Shown here piece after piece: positions 1 through 8,191 of a DNA stretch of 56,773 bases. The notes below the pieces were generated by a model. That model did no database searches, was not told where the DNA came from, and saw only the letters and a list, made by a program, of their open reading frames with translations. This stretch comes from an uncultured Collinsella sp. (lineage in GTDB: Bacteria; Actinomycetota; Coriobacteriia; Coriobacteriales; Coriobacteriaceae): positions 1 to 56,773 of the forward strand of contig CAUAEH010000007.1 in assembly GCA_958427975.1 (NCBI GenBank). The letters are read 5' to 3'. The position numbers and the translations under genes were made by a program. Position 1 is the stretch's first letter. The number at the start of each line of letters is the position of its first letter.

Positions 1-2898
1 CGACAGCTTGACGATCGGTGCAAAACCTTTCATTAGCTTTTTGGTCTGGCCGGTCTTTTCGAATTGAACCTCGATCATGTCTCCGGCGACCGAGATCACG
101 GTACCCGTGCCAAAGGTCTTATGGCTCACGGTATCGCCCGCGGCAAAGTCCTGCGATGCACTGGCGCGATCGACCTTGCGCTCCACCGTCGGGGACACCT
201 TGGACGACGGCTTTTTGGCTCGCGGCGCGCCCGAACCAAAGGTCGAGGCAACACGGCCGGCGTCGGGCGAGACTCCACGATGGCGCTCGGTACCATAAGT
301 GCTGCCGCCAAAGAAGTCGTCAAAGCTCGATCCGCCGCGCGAACCGGAACCGCCGGTCGAGCGCGTATGCGAACCAAACACCTTGCCGCCATACATATCC
401 GAACCCATGCCCGAGCCAAAGGTGCCGTGACGGTCGCCGCGCTTCTCCCAACCCGTGCCTTCAAAACCGGCAGAACCGATACCGCTAAACTCGATATCCT
501 CAAACGGAATCTCGTTGAGGAAGCGCGAGCGCGGGTTGGCAGAGGTTGAGCCGTAGGTGCGACGCGTGGCCGCATAGGTCAGGAACAGGCGCTTACGGGC
601 GCGCGTGATGGCGACGTAGGCCAGGCGGCGCTCCTCCTCGAGCTTGCCCGGGTCATCGCTGCCGCCAAAGTCGTGCACGTGCGGGAAGATACCCTCCTCC
701 ATGCCGGCCACGAACACCGCCGGGAACTCCAGGCCCTTGGCGGAGTGGATGGTCATCATGGTAATGGCATGCGTCTCGCCGGCCAGGGAATCCAAGTCGG
801 AGCGCAGGGCCAGCCACTCCATGAGTGCCGGCAGCGCCTTACAGGTGAGCGGACCGTAGGTGCGCTCGATCTCGTCGGCATGCACGGCACCCGCCGGCAT
901 CTCCGTCGGCGCGGCATACGCGTTGCCCGCGATGGCAGCGGCCAGGGCATCCTGCGGAGACAGCGCCGGAGCGGCCAAGCTATCAAGCGGATTGGCGCCC
1001 GCGGCGTCACGGGCGCCGACGAGCGCCTCAAACGAGGATGCCGAGGCAGACGGCCCCGGTTCAGGCGCAGGCGCGCTCACCACGACGGGCTCGGACTCGG
1101 CGCCGGCCGGTACATCGGCAACGCCAGCCGCGCGCAGCTCTTCCAAGCTCTCGAGCGTACCCTCGATATCCTCGTGCGTCTCTTCAAATTCGGCAGCAAC
1201 GCCCAAGAATTCCTGGATGTTCTCGGCGCGGCTCTCGGATTCCATGGTGCCTTCGGCGCGAAAAGCCTGCAGCAGGCCCGTCTTATCGACGATCATCTCG
1301 ACGACGTCCTTGAGCTCGCCGTCCATGCGACGGCCCTCGCACACCAGCGACACAAAGCTCGACAGGCCGTTTCGCACCTTGGCGCTAAACATGCCCGTCT
1401 CGGCTGTTGCGATCTCGCAAGCCTGGAAGAACGAGCAACGGTTGTCGCGCGCCAGCTGCTCAATCTTTTGGATCGAGGTGGAGCCGATGCCGCGGCGCGG
1501 CGTGTTGATGACGCGCTTGACGCTCATCTCGTCTGCCGGGTTCACGATCATCTTGAGGTAGGCCATGACGTCGCGGATCTCGGCACGGTCGAAGAATCGC
1601 GTGCCGCCCACAATCTTGTAGGGCACGCCTGCGCGCAGGAACATATCTTCGAGGATACGCGACTGGGCGTTGGTGCGGTAGAACACGGCGATATCGTCGT
1701 AACTCGTGCCCTTGGAGTGCAGCTTTTCGATCTCGCCGGCAATCCAGCGGCCCTCGTCGCGCTCATCGCTTGCCTGGAAGGCCTGGATCTTCTCGCCGTC
1801 GCCCTCGGCCGTAAACAGGCGCTTGTCCTTGCGCTGCGAGTTGTGACGCACCACGGCGTTGGCGGCGCTCAGGATATGGCCCGTAGAGCGATAGTTCTGC
1901 TCCAGCTTGACGGTCTTGCAGTCTTTAAAGTCCTTCTCAAAGTCCAGGATATTGGTGATGTCGGCGCCACGCCAGCTATAAATGGACTGATCGTCATCGC
2001 CCACGACCATGAGGTTTTGGTACTTGGCGGCCAGCAGGTTGGCGATCTCGTACTGGACGTGGTTGGTGTCCTGGTACTCGTCGACGCTAATGTAGCGGAA
2101 GCGCTCTTGGTACTTGTCGAGCACCTCGGGGCGGGTGCGCAGCAGCTCGAGCGTGCGCACGAGCAGGTCGTCGAAGTCCATCGCGTTGGCGGCGCGCAGG
2201 CGGCGCTCCAGCTCCAGGTAGACCTGCGCGGCCTTTTTGTCATTAGGGCTGTCGGCGGATTTGAGCATGTCCTCGGGCCCGATCATGGCGTTTTTAGCCG
2301 AGCTAATCTTGCTGCGGATCATGTTGATGGGGAACTGCTTTTGCTCGATACCGAGCGCCTGCATAATGTCGCGCACCATGCGCTTTGAGTCATCGTCGTC
2401 GTAGATGGTGAACTGACCGGTGTAGCCCAGCAGGTCGGCGTCCTCGCGCAGCATGCGCACACACATGGCATGGAATGTGCACACCCACATGCCGCGGGTG
2501 CCGCTGGGGATGAGCGCTGCCAGACGCTCGCGCATCTCGGCCGCGGCCTTGTTGGTAAACGTGATGGCCAGGACCTGCCAGGGCTTAACGCCCAGGTCGC
2601 CGAGCATATGTGCGATGCGGAAGGTCAAGACGCGGGTCTTGCCCGAGCCGGCGCCGGCAAGCACCAGCAACGGGCCCTCGATGGTCAGAACTGCCTCGCG
2701 CTGGGCGGAATTAAGGCTGTCGATGTCGACGAGCGGCTTGGCGGGTTTGGGTGCCGGCGCGGGAGCGTCGTAGATGTCGAGCGGGACGAGCTCGGGCTCC
2801 GGCGCAGCGGGGGCGGTGTATGCATCGAGCGGCACGGGTTCCGGCGCGGGCGGCACGGGTACCGCGGCATTCTTTTCCCAGGGCAAGGGCTGGGTCAT
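1..2898 (-). CDS. pcrA: UvrD/PcrA-type ATP-dependent 3'-5' DNA helicase, 3' end cut by window
   Basis: Superfamily 1 helicase of DNA repair and replication-fork maintenance. The frame is open over 966 codons and runs off the left edge. After a Pro/Ala-rich N-terminal extension (residues 1-58) come the Q-motif (SLNSAQREAV), Walker A AGAGSGKT at 81-88, DEYQDTN at 273-279, the GDDDQSIYSWRGAD motif and, near the end, the TIHSAKGLEFPAVF and VAITRARKRL motifs. The C-terminal Tudor-like part (GDTVSHKTFGTGTV...) matches PcrA, so only a few residues should be missing. The ATG at 2898 follows an AGGAGTCGCCC stretch. Two odd points are the 58-residue low-complexity N-terminus and a Gly/Ser-rich linker before the C-terminal domain. 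Confidence 0.95.
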   Translation of the reverse strand, partial: MTQPLPWEKNAAVPVPPAPEPVPLDAYTAPAAPEPELVPLDIYDAPAPAPKPAKPLVDIDSLNSAQREAVLTIEGPLLVLAGAGSGKTRVLTFRIAHMLGDLGVKPWQVLAITFTNKAAAEMRERLAALIPSGTRGMWVCTFHAMCVRMLREDADLLGYTGQFTIYDDDDSKRMVRDIMQALGIEQKQFPINMIRSKISSAKNAMIGPEDMLKSADSPNDKKAAQVYLELERRLRAANAMDFDDLLVRTLELLRTRPEVLDKYQERFRYISVDEYQDTNHVQYEIANLLAAKYQNLMVVGDDDQSIYSWRGADITNILDFEKDFKDCKTVKLEQNYRSTGHILSAANAVVRHNSQRKDKRLFTAEGDGEKIQAFQASDERDEGRWIAGEIEKLHSKGTSYDDIAVFYRTNAQSRILEDMFLRAGVPYKIVGGTRFFDRAEIRDVMAYLKMIVNPADEMSVKRVINTPRRGIGSTSIQKIEQLARDNRCSFFQACEIATAETGMFSAKVRNGLSSFVSLVCEGRRMDGELKDVVEMIVDKTGLLQAFRAEGTMESESRAENIQEFLGVAAEFEETHEDIEGTLESLEELRAAGVADVPAGAESEPVVVSAPAPEPGPSASASSFEALVGARDAAGANPLDSLAAPALSPQDALAAAIAGNAYAAPTEMPAGAVHADEIERTYGPLTCKALPALMEWLALRSDLDSLAGETHAITMMTIHSAKGLEFPAVFVAGMEEGIFPHVHDFGGSDDPGKLEEERRLAYVAITRARKRLFLTYAATRRTYGSTSANPRSRFLNEIPFEDIEFSGIGSAGFEGTGWEKRGDRHGTFGSGMGSDMYGGKVFGSHTRSTGGSGSRGGSSFDDFFGGSTYGTERHRGVSPDAGRVASTFGSGAPRAKKPSSKVSPTVERKVDRASASQDFAAGDTVSHKTFGTGTVISVAGDMIEVQFEKTGQTKKLMKGFAPIVKLS

Positions 2899-3254
2899 GG
2901 GCGACTCCTCATCTGACGGACGGCGCGCCTGCGGGCGGCGCCATAGTTTGAGCCGTACCAGTATACCGAGCCGCGCGGACACCGACGCAAATCACACCAC
3001 GACTCCGTGCGTCACCGTCAGGCCCGCCCCAGCGGATTTGGCGCAATGGGGTCAGGTTAGTCTGCACCATGTTGCTGCAAAGCAACCTGTTCCCATTGCA
3101 CCAATCAGGGAGCCACCGATGTCACGGCAACGGTAGCGAGCGGCGGCCAGAACGAACAAATTGGCATGAAAAGAGGGCGGCATAGACCTTTTGGTCATGC
3201 CGCCCTCTTTGAATGACAAGTTGTCGTTCTGGCCGCCGCGCAGCGTCAACCAAG
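2899..3254. other. Intergenic region with two long inverted repeats
   Basis: No gene is supported between pcrA and uppP. The space holds an imperfect 16-bp inverted repeat (GCAATGGG..CAGGTT at 3043-3058 against 3084-3099) and a nested hairpin at about 3139-3239, listed separately. The pcrA promoter must lie between 2899 and about 3040, but I see no convincing -35/-10 pair. Confidence 0.6.
3139..3239. repeat. Nested ~100-bp palindrome containing the uppP terminator
   Basis: The outer arms CGGCGGCCAGAACGA (about 3140-3154) and its complement (about 3224-3238) enclose the inner arms AAAGAGGGCGGCAT (3170-3183) and ATGCCGCCCTCTTT (3197-3210). The tip is GACC-TTTT-GGTC. The sequence between the arms (CAAATTGGCAT / AATGACAAGTTG) also pairs partly, so almost the whole 100 bp can fold as one stem. 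The inner part alone would make a bidirectional intrinsic terminator for uppP. Confidence 0.8.
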
Positions 3255-4235
3255 TTACAGGCCGAGCATAGGCTCCAAGACGAAGAAGTACGCAAGCACC
3301 ACGATGCCCAGAACGATGCGGTAGACGCCGAAGCACTTGAAGTCGTGACGGCGGACGAAGCCCATGAGCCACTTGATAGCGATGAGCGAAACCACAAAGG
3401 CCACAACGCAGCCCACGCCCAGGATGGCGACCTCGTTGGCACCGAACGTACCGCCCTTGATGAAATACTTGACCAGCTTGAGCGCACTCGCGCCAAACAT
3501 GACAGGGATGGCCAAGAAGAACGTAAACTTGGACGCCACCGAACGCGTGCAGCCCAAAAGTAGACCGCCAATGATGGTAGAACCGGAGCGAGACGTACCA
3601 GGCACCAGCGAAAGCACCTGGAAGCAGCCGATACCCAGCGCAGTCTTCCAGCTCAGGTCCTCGAGCGTGGCGATGGAGCCAAAGTCCAGATTCTCGTCAT
3701 CGTCCTCATCCTCAGCGGTAGCCGCGGCGGGCGCCGCAAAGTGTGCACCGGCGGGACGTCCGCCCGACACCACAGCACGCGAACCAAACGAACCAGCAAC
3801 GGCCATTTCCTCGCGCTTGCTCGCGCGCCAGTTCTCGATCACGATAAACAGCACGCCGTACACAATAAGCGCCAGCGCCACGACGGGAGCGTTGTAGAAA
3901 TGCTCCTCCATCCAGTCGTTGAGCGGCAGGCCGATCGCCGCCGCAGGAATACAGCCGAGCACAATCTTGCCCCACAGCACCCAGGTGTCGCGACGGCCCT
4001 CCTTGCCCTTGCTGGGCGAGAACGGATTGAGCTCATGGAAGAACAGCACACAGACGGCCAGAATGGCGCCGAGCTGAATCACGACCAGGAACATATTCCA
4101 GAACGTCTCGCTCACGTTCATCTTGACGAACTCGTCCACCAAGATCATGTGACCGGTCGACGAAACAGGCAGCCATTCGGTGATGCCCTCGACCAGGCCC
4201 ATGAAGGCAGATTTTAGAAGCTCGATAATATCCAA
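3255..4235 (-). CDS. uppP: Undecaprenyl-diphosphatase (BacA/UppP family)
   Basis: Integral membrane enzyme that dephosphorylates C55-PP to recycle the lipid carrier of peptidoglycan synthesis and gives bacitracin tolerance. It shows the family signatures GLVEGITEWLPVSSTGHM (residues 13-30) and PGTSRSGSTIIGG, with about eight hydrophobic segments. I chose the TTG at 4235 because a GAGGGGG ribosome-binding site lies five bases upstream and the protein then begins exactly as the family does. The longer frame to an ATG at 4553 adds a non-homologous, shuffled-looking sequence. At 326 residues it is longer than the usual ~270, owing to a cytoplasmic-loop insert rich in Ala and then Asp/Glu (EDEDDDENLDFG). 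Confidence 0.92.
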   Translation of the reverse strand: MDIIELLKSAFMGLVEGITEWLPVSSTGHMILVDEFVKMNVSETFWNMFLVVIQLGAILAVCVLFFHELNPFSPSKGKEGRRDTWVLWGKIVLGCIPAAAIGLPLNDWMEEHFYNAPVVALALIVYGVLFIVIENWRASKREEMAVAGSFGSRAVVSGGRPAGAHFAAPAAATAEDEDDDENLDFGSIATLEDLSWKTALGIGCFQVLSLVPGTSRSGSTIIGGLLLGCTRSVASKFTFFLAIPVMFGASALKLVKYFIKGGTFGANEVAILGVGCVVAFVVSLIAIKWLMGFVRRHDFKCFGVYRIVLGIVVLAYFFVLEPMLGL

Positions 4236-4483
4236 AGGGACCCCCTCGTTAGACACCCGCCGATATTGTTCTGCGGACGGTGCGGGCGATGTCCCATTAT
4301 CAACCGTTGGCGGCGCGCCTGCGCCTACCCTTACCAAAAAACTCGCCCGTTCACAGAATTGCGAGCGGTCAAACCCAAATCCTTGGGTATAACTGCAACA
4401 AGATAAAGTGTCCGGCGGCCAACGCGCCCGCGCCCGCCCGATGCACGAGCCCCGCGCCCGTGCGATAGACCAAGGAGGAAACC

Positions 4484-4921
4484 ATGAACGAGGGCTACAC
4501 CAAGGTATTTGTTTCACTCGACGGTACTGAGCAGCAGGATTTTGTGCTCGCACGCGCCATCAAGGTCGCTGCGAACAACGGTGCCAAGCTAATCATCGGC
4601 CACGTTATCGATTCCACGGCACTCGAGAGCGCCGGTTCCTATCCGGTCGATCTGGTCAACGGCCTGGAGGAGGCATTTAAGAACTCCATCGCCAAGCAGC
4701 TCGAAGAGGCCAAGGCCAATCCCGACATTCCCGAGGTCGAGGTCATGATTCGCGCCGGCCGCATTCGTGAGACGCTCAAGGACGAGATGCTCGACGTGGT
4801 TAAGCCCGACCTGGTGCTCTGCGGCGCCCGCGGCCTGTCCTCGATCAAGTATGCGCTGCTGGGTTCGATTTCGACGTTCCTGCTGCGCAACACCGACTGC
4901 GACATCTTGGTCGTGAAGTAG
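4484..4921 (+). CDS. Universal stress protein, UspA family
   Basis: Single-domain 145-residue Usp protein of the cytoplasm. It starts with a beta strand (KVFVSLDGTEQQDF) and ends with the ATP-binding-type loop GARGLSSIKYALLGSISTFLLRNTDCDILVVK, close to the G-2x-G-9x-G(S/T) pattern of ATP-binding Usp proteins. It probably has a nucleotide-dependent role in stress survival; the exact role is unknown for most members. The start follows AAGGAGG six bases upstream. The gene is transcribed divergently from uppP and is followed by a long hairpin and a strong terminator. Confidence 0.92.
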   Translation: MNEGYTKVFVSLDGTEQQDFVLARAIKVAANNGAKLIIGHVIDSTALESAGSYPVDLVNGLEEAFKNSIAKQLEEAKANPDIPEVEVMIRAGRIRETLKDEMLDVVKPDLVLCGARGLSSIKYALLGSISTFLLRNTDCDILVVK

Positions 4922-4934
4922 GTTCCTTCCCGCC

Positions 4935-5025
4935 GGCGCAAGGCCTGCGGGGTTATCACGCCGACGTCCTCGCCGCTTCGCGGCTGCGGGATGTCGGCTT
5001 AGATAACCCCTCCCGGCCTTGCGCC
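4935..5025. repeat. Long structured palindrome downstream of the stress-protein gene
   Basis: Successive arms pair in order: GGCGCAAGGCC (4935-4945) with GGCCTTGCGCC (5015-5025), GGGGTTATC (4949-4957) with GATAACCCC (5002-5010), GCCGAC (4960-4965) with GTCGGC (4993-4998), and an inner GCCGC-TTC-GCGGC tip. The whole 91 nt can fold into one long rod with small internal loops. It could be an extragenic palindromic repeat or a structured RNA. Confidence 0.7.
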
Positions 5026-5065
5026 TTCGTCACCGTACTTCAGCGAGTTGGCTGATAAAAGATGG

Positions 5066-5098
5066 CGTGCCGCCCCGTTTGGGGCGGCACGTTTTGTT
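5066..5098 (+). terminator. Intrinsic terminator of the stress-protein gene
   Basis: A perfect 11-bp stem (CGTGCCGCCCC 5066-5076, GGGGCGGCACG 5081-5091) with a GTTT loop is followed by TTTTGTTT. The tail GCGGCACGTTTTGTTTG is repeated almost exactly just downstream (5103-5120). Confidence 0.85.
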
Positions 5099-5141
5099 TG
5101 ATGCGGCACGTTTTTGTTTGGGCGGACGTCTGCCGCGTGCG

Positions 5142-6185
5142 TTACTCGAAGTATTGAAACTTGTTGGTTGAGAAGGCAAACGTGACGACAAAGCCTTCGC
5201 CGGGCTCCGATGCTGCGGTGACGTCGATGCCCATCTTGGAGCACAGACGCGCCACCAGGTAGAGGCCGATGCCCGTTGCGCGCTTGGTGGTGCGGCCGTT
5301 GTCGCCGGTAAAGCCCTTCTCGAACACGCGTGGCAGGTCTGCCGCACTCACGCCGCAGCCGTTGTCGGCAACAGTGAGCTCGATGCGCTCGCTCGCCAGG
5401 CCCTCGTCCAGCAACGCGCCCGAAAACACGATCTTCGCGCCGTCCTCGCGCGCATATTTAATACTGTTCTGAATAAGCTGGCCCAGAATAAACTCGAGCC
5501 ACTTCTCGTCGGTAAAGACCTCGAAGTCGAGGTTCTCGCACACCGGGGCCACATGCGCCGCAATGAGCTCGCGCGCGTTGGCTTTAATCGCGCCCGTCAC
5601 CAAGGTCTTAAGGTCCCAGCGGCGAATCAGGTAGTCGCGCTCCACGACTTCCGAGCGCGCGTAGTACAGCGCTTGATCGATATAGCGCTCCACGCGGGCA
5701 AGTTCGCGTGCCAGGTCGTCCACGCGCGACAGGTCGTCTTCGCTGCTGTCCAGGTTTTCCAAAATCAGGTGAGCCGCCGCCAGGGGCAGCTTGGCCTCGT
5801 GGACCCAGCTCTCGATATAGTCGCGATAGTCATCGGTCTGACGCCGGCCTTCGGCAACCTCGTCGCAAGCGGCTTTGCCCACCCGGCGCAAGACCTCGTA
5901 CTCGAGCTCGCCCTCGGCATAGGTCGGGCATTGCACCATCTCCTGCACCCATGCGGGACTCTCGAGCTCCTCTGCCGCGCGCTCCAACTGACGCAGAAAA
6001 CGGCGACGGCGAGCGTACTCGATCACGATGCCGAGCATACCGAAGATAAAGGACACGCCAACCGCCACGACCACGATAGAAACGGGTGCGCCGGCGACCG
6101 TCAGCACAAAGCAGCTCAGCAGCACGCCGCACGTCCACACGGCGACGGGAAGCAGTGCATCTTTAAAGAACTTGCCAAACGACAT
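5142..6185 (-). CDS. Sensor histidine kinase, BceS/GraS-like
   Basis: Membrane histidine kinase of 347 residues. Two closely spaced transmembrane helices (about 11-31 and 35-57) with almost no extracellular loop place it with the intramembrane-sensing kinases. The phosphoacceptor box reads SWVHEAKLPL (His129), as in BceS-type kinases. The ATPase domain has NSIKYA, DNGCGVS and GIGLYLV motifs. It lies nine bases downstream of its response regulator. Relatives respond to cell-wall antibiotics through a partner ABC transporter, but none is adjacent here, so the signal is unknown. Confidence 0.9.
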   Translation of the reverse strand: MSFGKFFKDALLPVAVWTCGVLLSCFVLTVAGAPVSIVVVAVGVSFIFGMLGIVIEYARRRRFLRQLERAAEELESPAWVQEMVQCPTYAEGELEYEVLRRVGKAACDEVAEGRRQTDDYRDYIESWVHEAKLPLAAAHLILENLDSSEDDLSRVDDLARELARVERYIDQALYYARSEVVERDYLIRRWDLKTLVTGAIKANARELIAAHVAPVCENLDFEVFTDEKWLEFILGQLIQNSIKYAREDGAKIVFSGALLDEGLASERIELTVADNGCGVSAADLPRVFEKGFTGDNGRTTKRATGIGLYLVARLCSKMGIDVTAASEPGEGFVVTFAFSTNKFQYFE

Positions 6186-6194
6186 AGCCGGCCC

Positions 6195-6866
6195 CTAGAC
6201 CGAATAGCCTTGGCCGCGATGTGTGGTCAAATACCCCTTGATGCCGATTTTTTCGAGCGTGGTGCGCAGGCGGTTGATGTTGACGGTGAGCGTATTGTCG
6301 TCCACGAAGGCGTCGGAGTCCCACAGGTCCTGCATGATGGCCGAGCGCGAAACGATCTTGCCCGCACGGCTCAGAAGCAGCGAGAGGATACGCAGCTCGT
6401 TTTTGGTGAGCTCGGTACTGGTGCCGGTTTGCATGTTGGTGACCATGGAGCGAGCGAGATCGAGCTCCAGGCCCTTGTGGACAAGTGTGCTGCGCTCGCC
6501 TGCCACCGCGGTGCGACGCAGCAGCGCGTTGATGCGCGCCACGAGCACGCGCGCACTGTAGGGCTTGGGAACAAAGTCGTCCGCACCGAGCGTCATGGCC
6601 ATGACCTCGTCAATCTCGGTCGTGCGCGACGTGAGGACGATGATGGGAACCTCGGATTCGCGGCGAACCTCGTGGCAGATATGCTGGCCGTCCTTGACGG
6701 GAAGCGTGAGGTCGAGCAGCACCAGGTCGGGCGCGGCGGCGAGAATATCGCGCGAGACATGCTCAAACGATTCGCAGGCCTCGATTTCAAACCCGGCGCG
6801 GGCAAGGATGTCGATAAGCTCACGACGAATGGGCTCGTCGTCCTCAACGACATAGATCAGCGCCAT
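6195..6866 (-). CDS. OmpR/PhoB-family response regulator
   Basis: Two-domain DNA-binding regulator. The receiver domain has the acidic pair at 8-10, phosphoacceptor Asp52 (LLDLTLP) and Lys101 (KPYS). A C-terminal winged helix follows (LTKNELRILSLLL ... VNINRLRTTLEKIGIKGYLTTHRGQGYSV). I start it at the ATG at 6866 because GGGAGGAC sits five bases upstream; an ATG at 6878 lies within that ribosome-binding site. It forms an operon with the kinase downstream and should be phosphorylated by it. Its targets are not apparent. Confidence 0.92.
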   Translation of the reverse strand: MALIYVVEDDEPIRRELIDILARAGFEIEACESFEHVSRDILAAAPDLVLLDLTLPVKDGQHICHEVRRESEVPIIVLTSRTTEIDEVMAMTLGADDFVPKPYSARVLVARINALLRRTAVAGERSTLVHKGLELDLARSMVTNMQTGTSTELTKNELRILSLLLSRAGKIVSRSAIMQDLWDSDAFVDDNTLTVNINRLRTTLEKIGIKGYLTTHRGQGYSV

Positions 6867-6985
6867 GTGTCCTCCCATTTCGCGTAACTTGCACCTTTCA
6901 CACCATTATGCCCACAGCGTCGCAGCGATACGACCCCGTGGGCACCTAATGTGACAAAAGCGTTCGGTAGTCTTGAGAGAAAATA

Positions 6986-7016
6986 GGGGCCGACCGGTCC
7001 TAAACCGATCGGCCCC
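6986..7016 (-). terminator. Terminator of the aminotransferase/cyclodeaminase operon
   Basis: The arms GGGGCCGACCGGT (6986-6998) and ACCGATCGGCCCC (7004-7016) pair with one mismatch around a short loop and are followed on the minus strand by TATTTTC. They lie between the stop of the aminotransferase gene and the response-regulator promoter. Confidence 0.8.
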
Positions 7017-7036
7017 ATCACTTCGACCTCGAGCCT

Positions 7037-8167
7037 CTACTCGAGCGTACGCATGTATGCAGAGATGGCATCCAGGCCCTTCTGCAGGTCGTCGGTGTTA
7101 TCGGAGTATGCATAGCCGATGCGCATGCTCTTGGGCTCCTCGAAGCAATCGCCCGGGGTGACGAGCGCGCCGGACTTCTTAATCATGTCGATGCAGAACG
7201 TCCTGGAGTCGATGTCGTAGTCGTAATACACGAGCGCGGTGGTACCCGCCTCGGGCTTAACGAACGACAGGTGCGGCTCGCTCTCGACCCACTTCTCCAG
7301 AACAGCAAGGTTCTGACGGACGATGCGACGGCTGCGCTCAAGGATCACGGAAGCGTTGCCCAGAATCAGCTCCGCCACCGACTCGCTGAATATGCCGGCG
7401 GAAATCAGGTTGTAGTCGCGATGCGAGAGCAGCGCGCGACGGAGCTCCGGACTCTTGGTGACCGCCCAGCCCAAACGCAGGCCGGCGAACGACCAGACCT
7501 TGGACATGGATGCGGTGACGATGGCCTTGTCGTACAGGTCGATCACGGACTCGGAGTACTCATCCGTCTGAGTAAGCAGACGGTAGACTTCGTCACAGAG
7601 CAGCCACGCGTCGTGTTTGCGCGCGACCTCGACAATCGCCTTGAGCGTATCGGTGTCGAGCAGGGCGCCCGTGGGGTTGTCCGGGTTATTGATGCAGATG
7701 AGCTTGGTATCGTCGGTCACCAGAGCATCGAGCGCATCGACGTCGACGTGGTAGCCGTTCTTGCGGTCGAGCTGAAGGATATCGACCTTCGCGCCGCACA
7801 TCTCGGGAATCGAGTAAAGCTGCTGGTAGGTGGGCTTGACGGAGACTACGTGATCGCCCGGTTCGACGAGCGTGGAAATAACCAGGGAGTTGGCACCGGT
7901 CGCGCCGTGCGTGGGCACGATATGCCCGGGCTCGACCGTCTTATAGAGACGCGCGACCCCCTCGAGGAAGCCGGGCTGCCCCTCGATGTCTCCGTAGGTG
8001 AATCGGCGCGAGCACAGGCTATCGAGCCACGCCTTCTTGTCGGTGTTCGTAAGCTCGAACAGCTGGTCGAGCGTGAGGGAGTAGACGCACGTCTCCGCAA
8101 CGTTGTGGGTGCACTTGGTCTCCCACTCGTTCATCCACTGCTCGACGGCGAAATCCTTGATCTGCAT
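7037..8167 (-). CDS. PLP-dependent aminotransferase, class I/II fold
   Basis: Fold-type I PLP enzyme of 376 residues. It shows the substrate loop NNPDNPTG (160-167), the cofactor-binding DEVY (192-195), the Schiff-base Lys223 in SMSKVWSFAGLRLGW, and a C-terminal Arg for the substrate carboxylate (MRIGYA). The N-terminus (FAVEQWMNEWE) resembles the sub-group that includes capreomycidine-synthase-like aminotransferases, from memory only. It lies 24 bp downstream of an ornithine-cyclodeaminase homologue and is probably co-transcribed with it, opposite a PucR regulator. This suggests a small amino-acid (perhaps basic amino-acid) pathway. The substrate cannot be read from the sequence. Confidence 0.88.
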   Translation of the reverse strand: MQIKDFAVEQWMNEWETKCTHNVAETCVYSLTLDQLFELTNTDKKAWLDSLCSRRFTYGDIEGQPGFLEGVARLYKTVEPGHIVPTHGATGANSLVISTLVEPGDHVVSVKPTYQQLYSIPEMCGAKVDILQLDRKNGYHVDVDALDALVTDDTKLICINNPDNPTGALLDTDTLKAIVEVARKHDAWLLCDEVYRLLTQTDEYSESVIDLYDKAIVTASMSKVWSFAGLRLGWAVTKSPELRRALLSHRDYNLISAGIFSESVAELILGNASVILERSRRIVRQNLAVLEKWVESEPHLSFVKPEAGTTALVYYDYDIDSRTFCIDMIKKSGALVTPGDCFEEPKSMRIGYAYSDNTDDLQKGLDAISAYMRTLE

Positions 8168-8191
8168 TGTCGTTTCCTTTCCTTGACTTTC

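Noticed and set aside
673..2388. 571-codon plus-strand frame
   Set aside because: Antisense to pcrA in a GC-rich gene; no recognisable domains and no ribosome-binding site.
4236..4553. Longer UppP start at 4553
   Set aside because: The added residues are basic and Cys-rich, unlike any UppP N-terminus, and would overlap the start of the divergent stress-protein gene.
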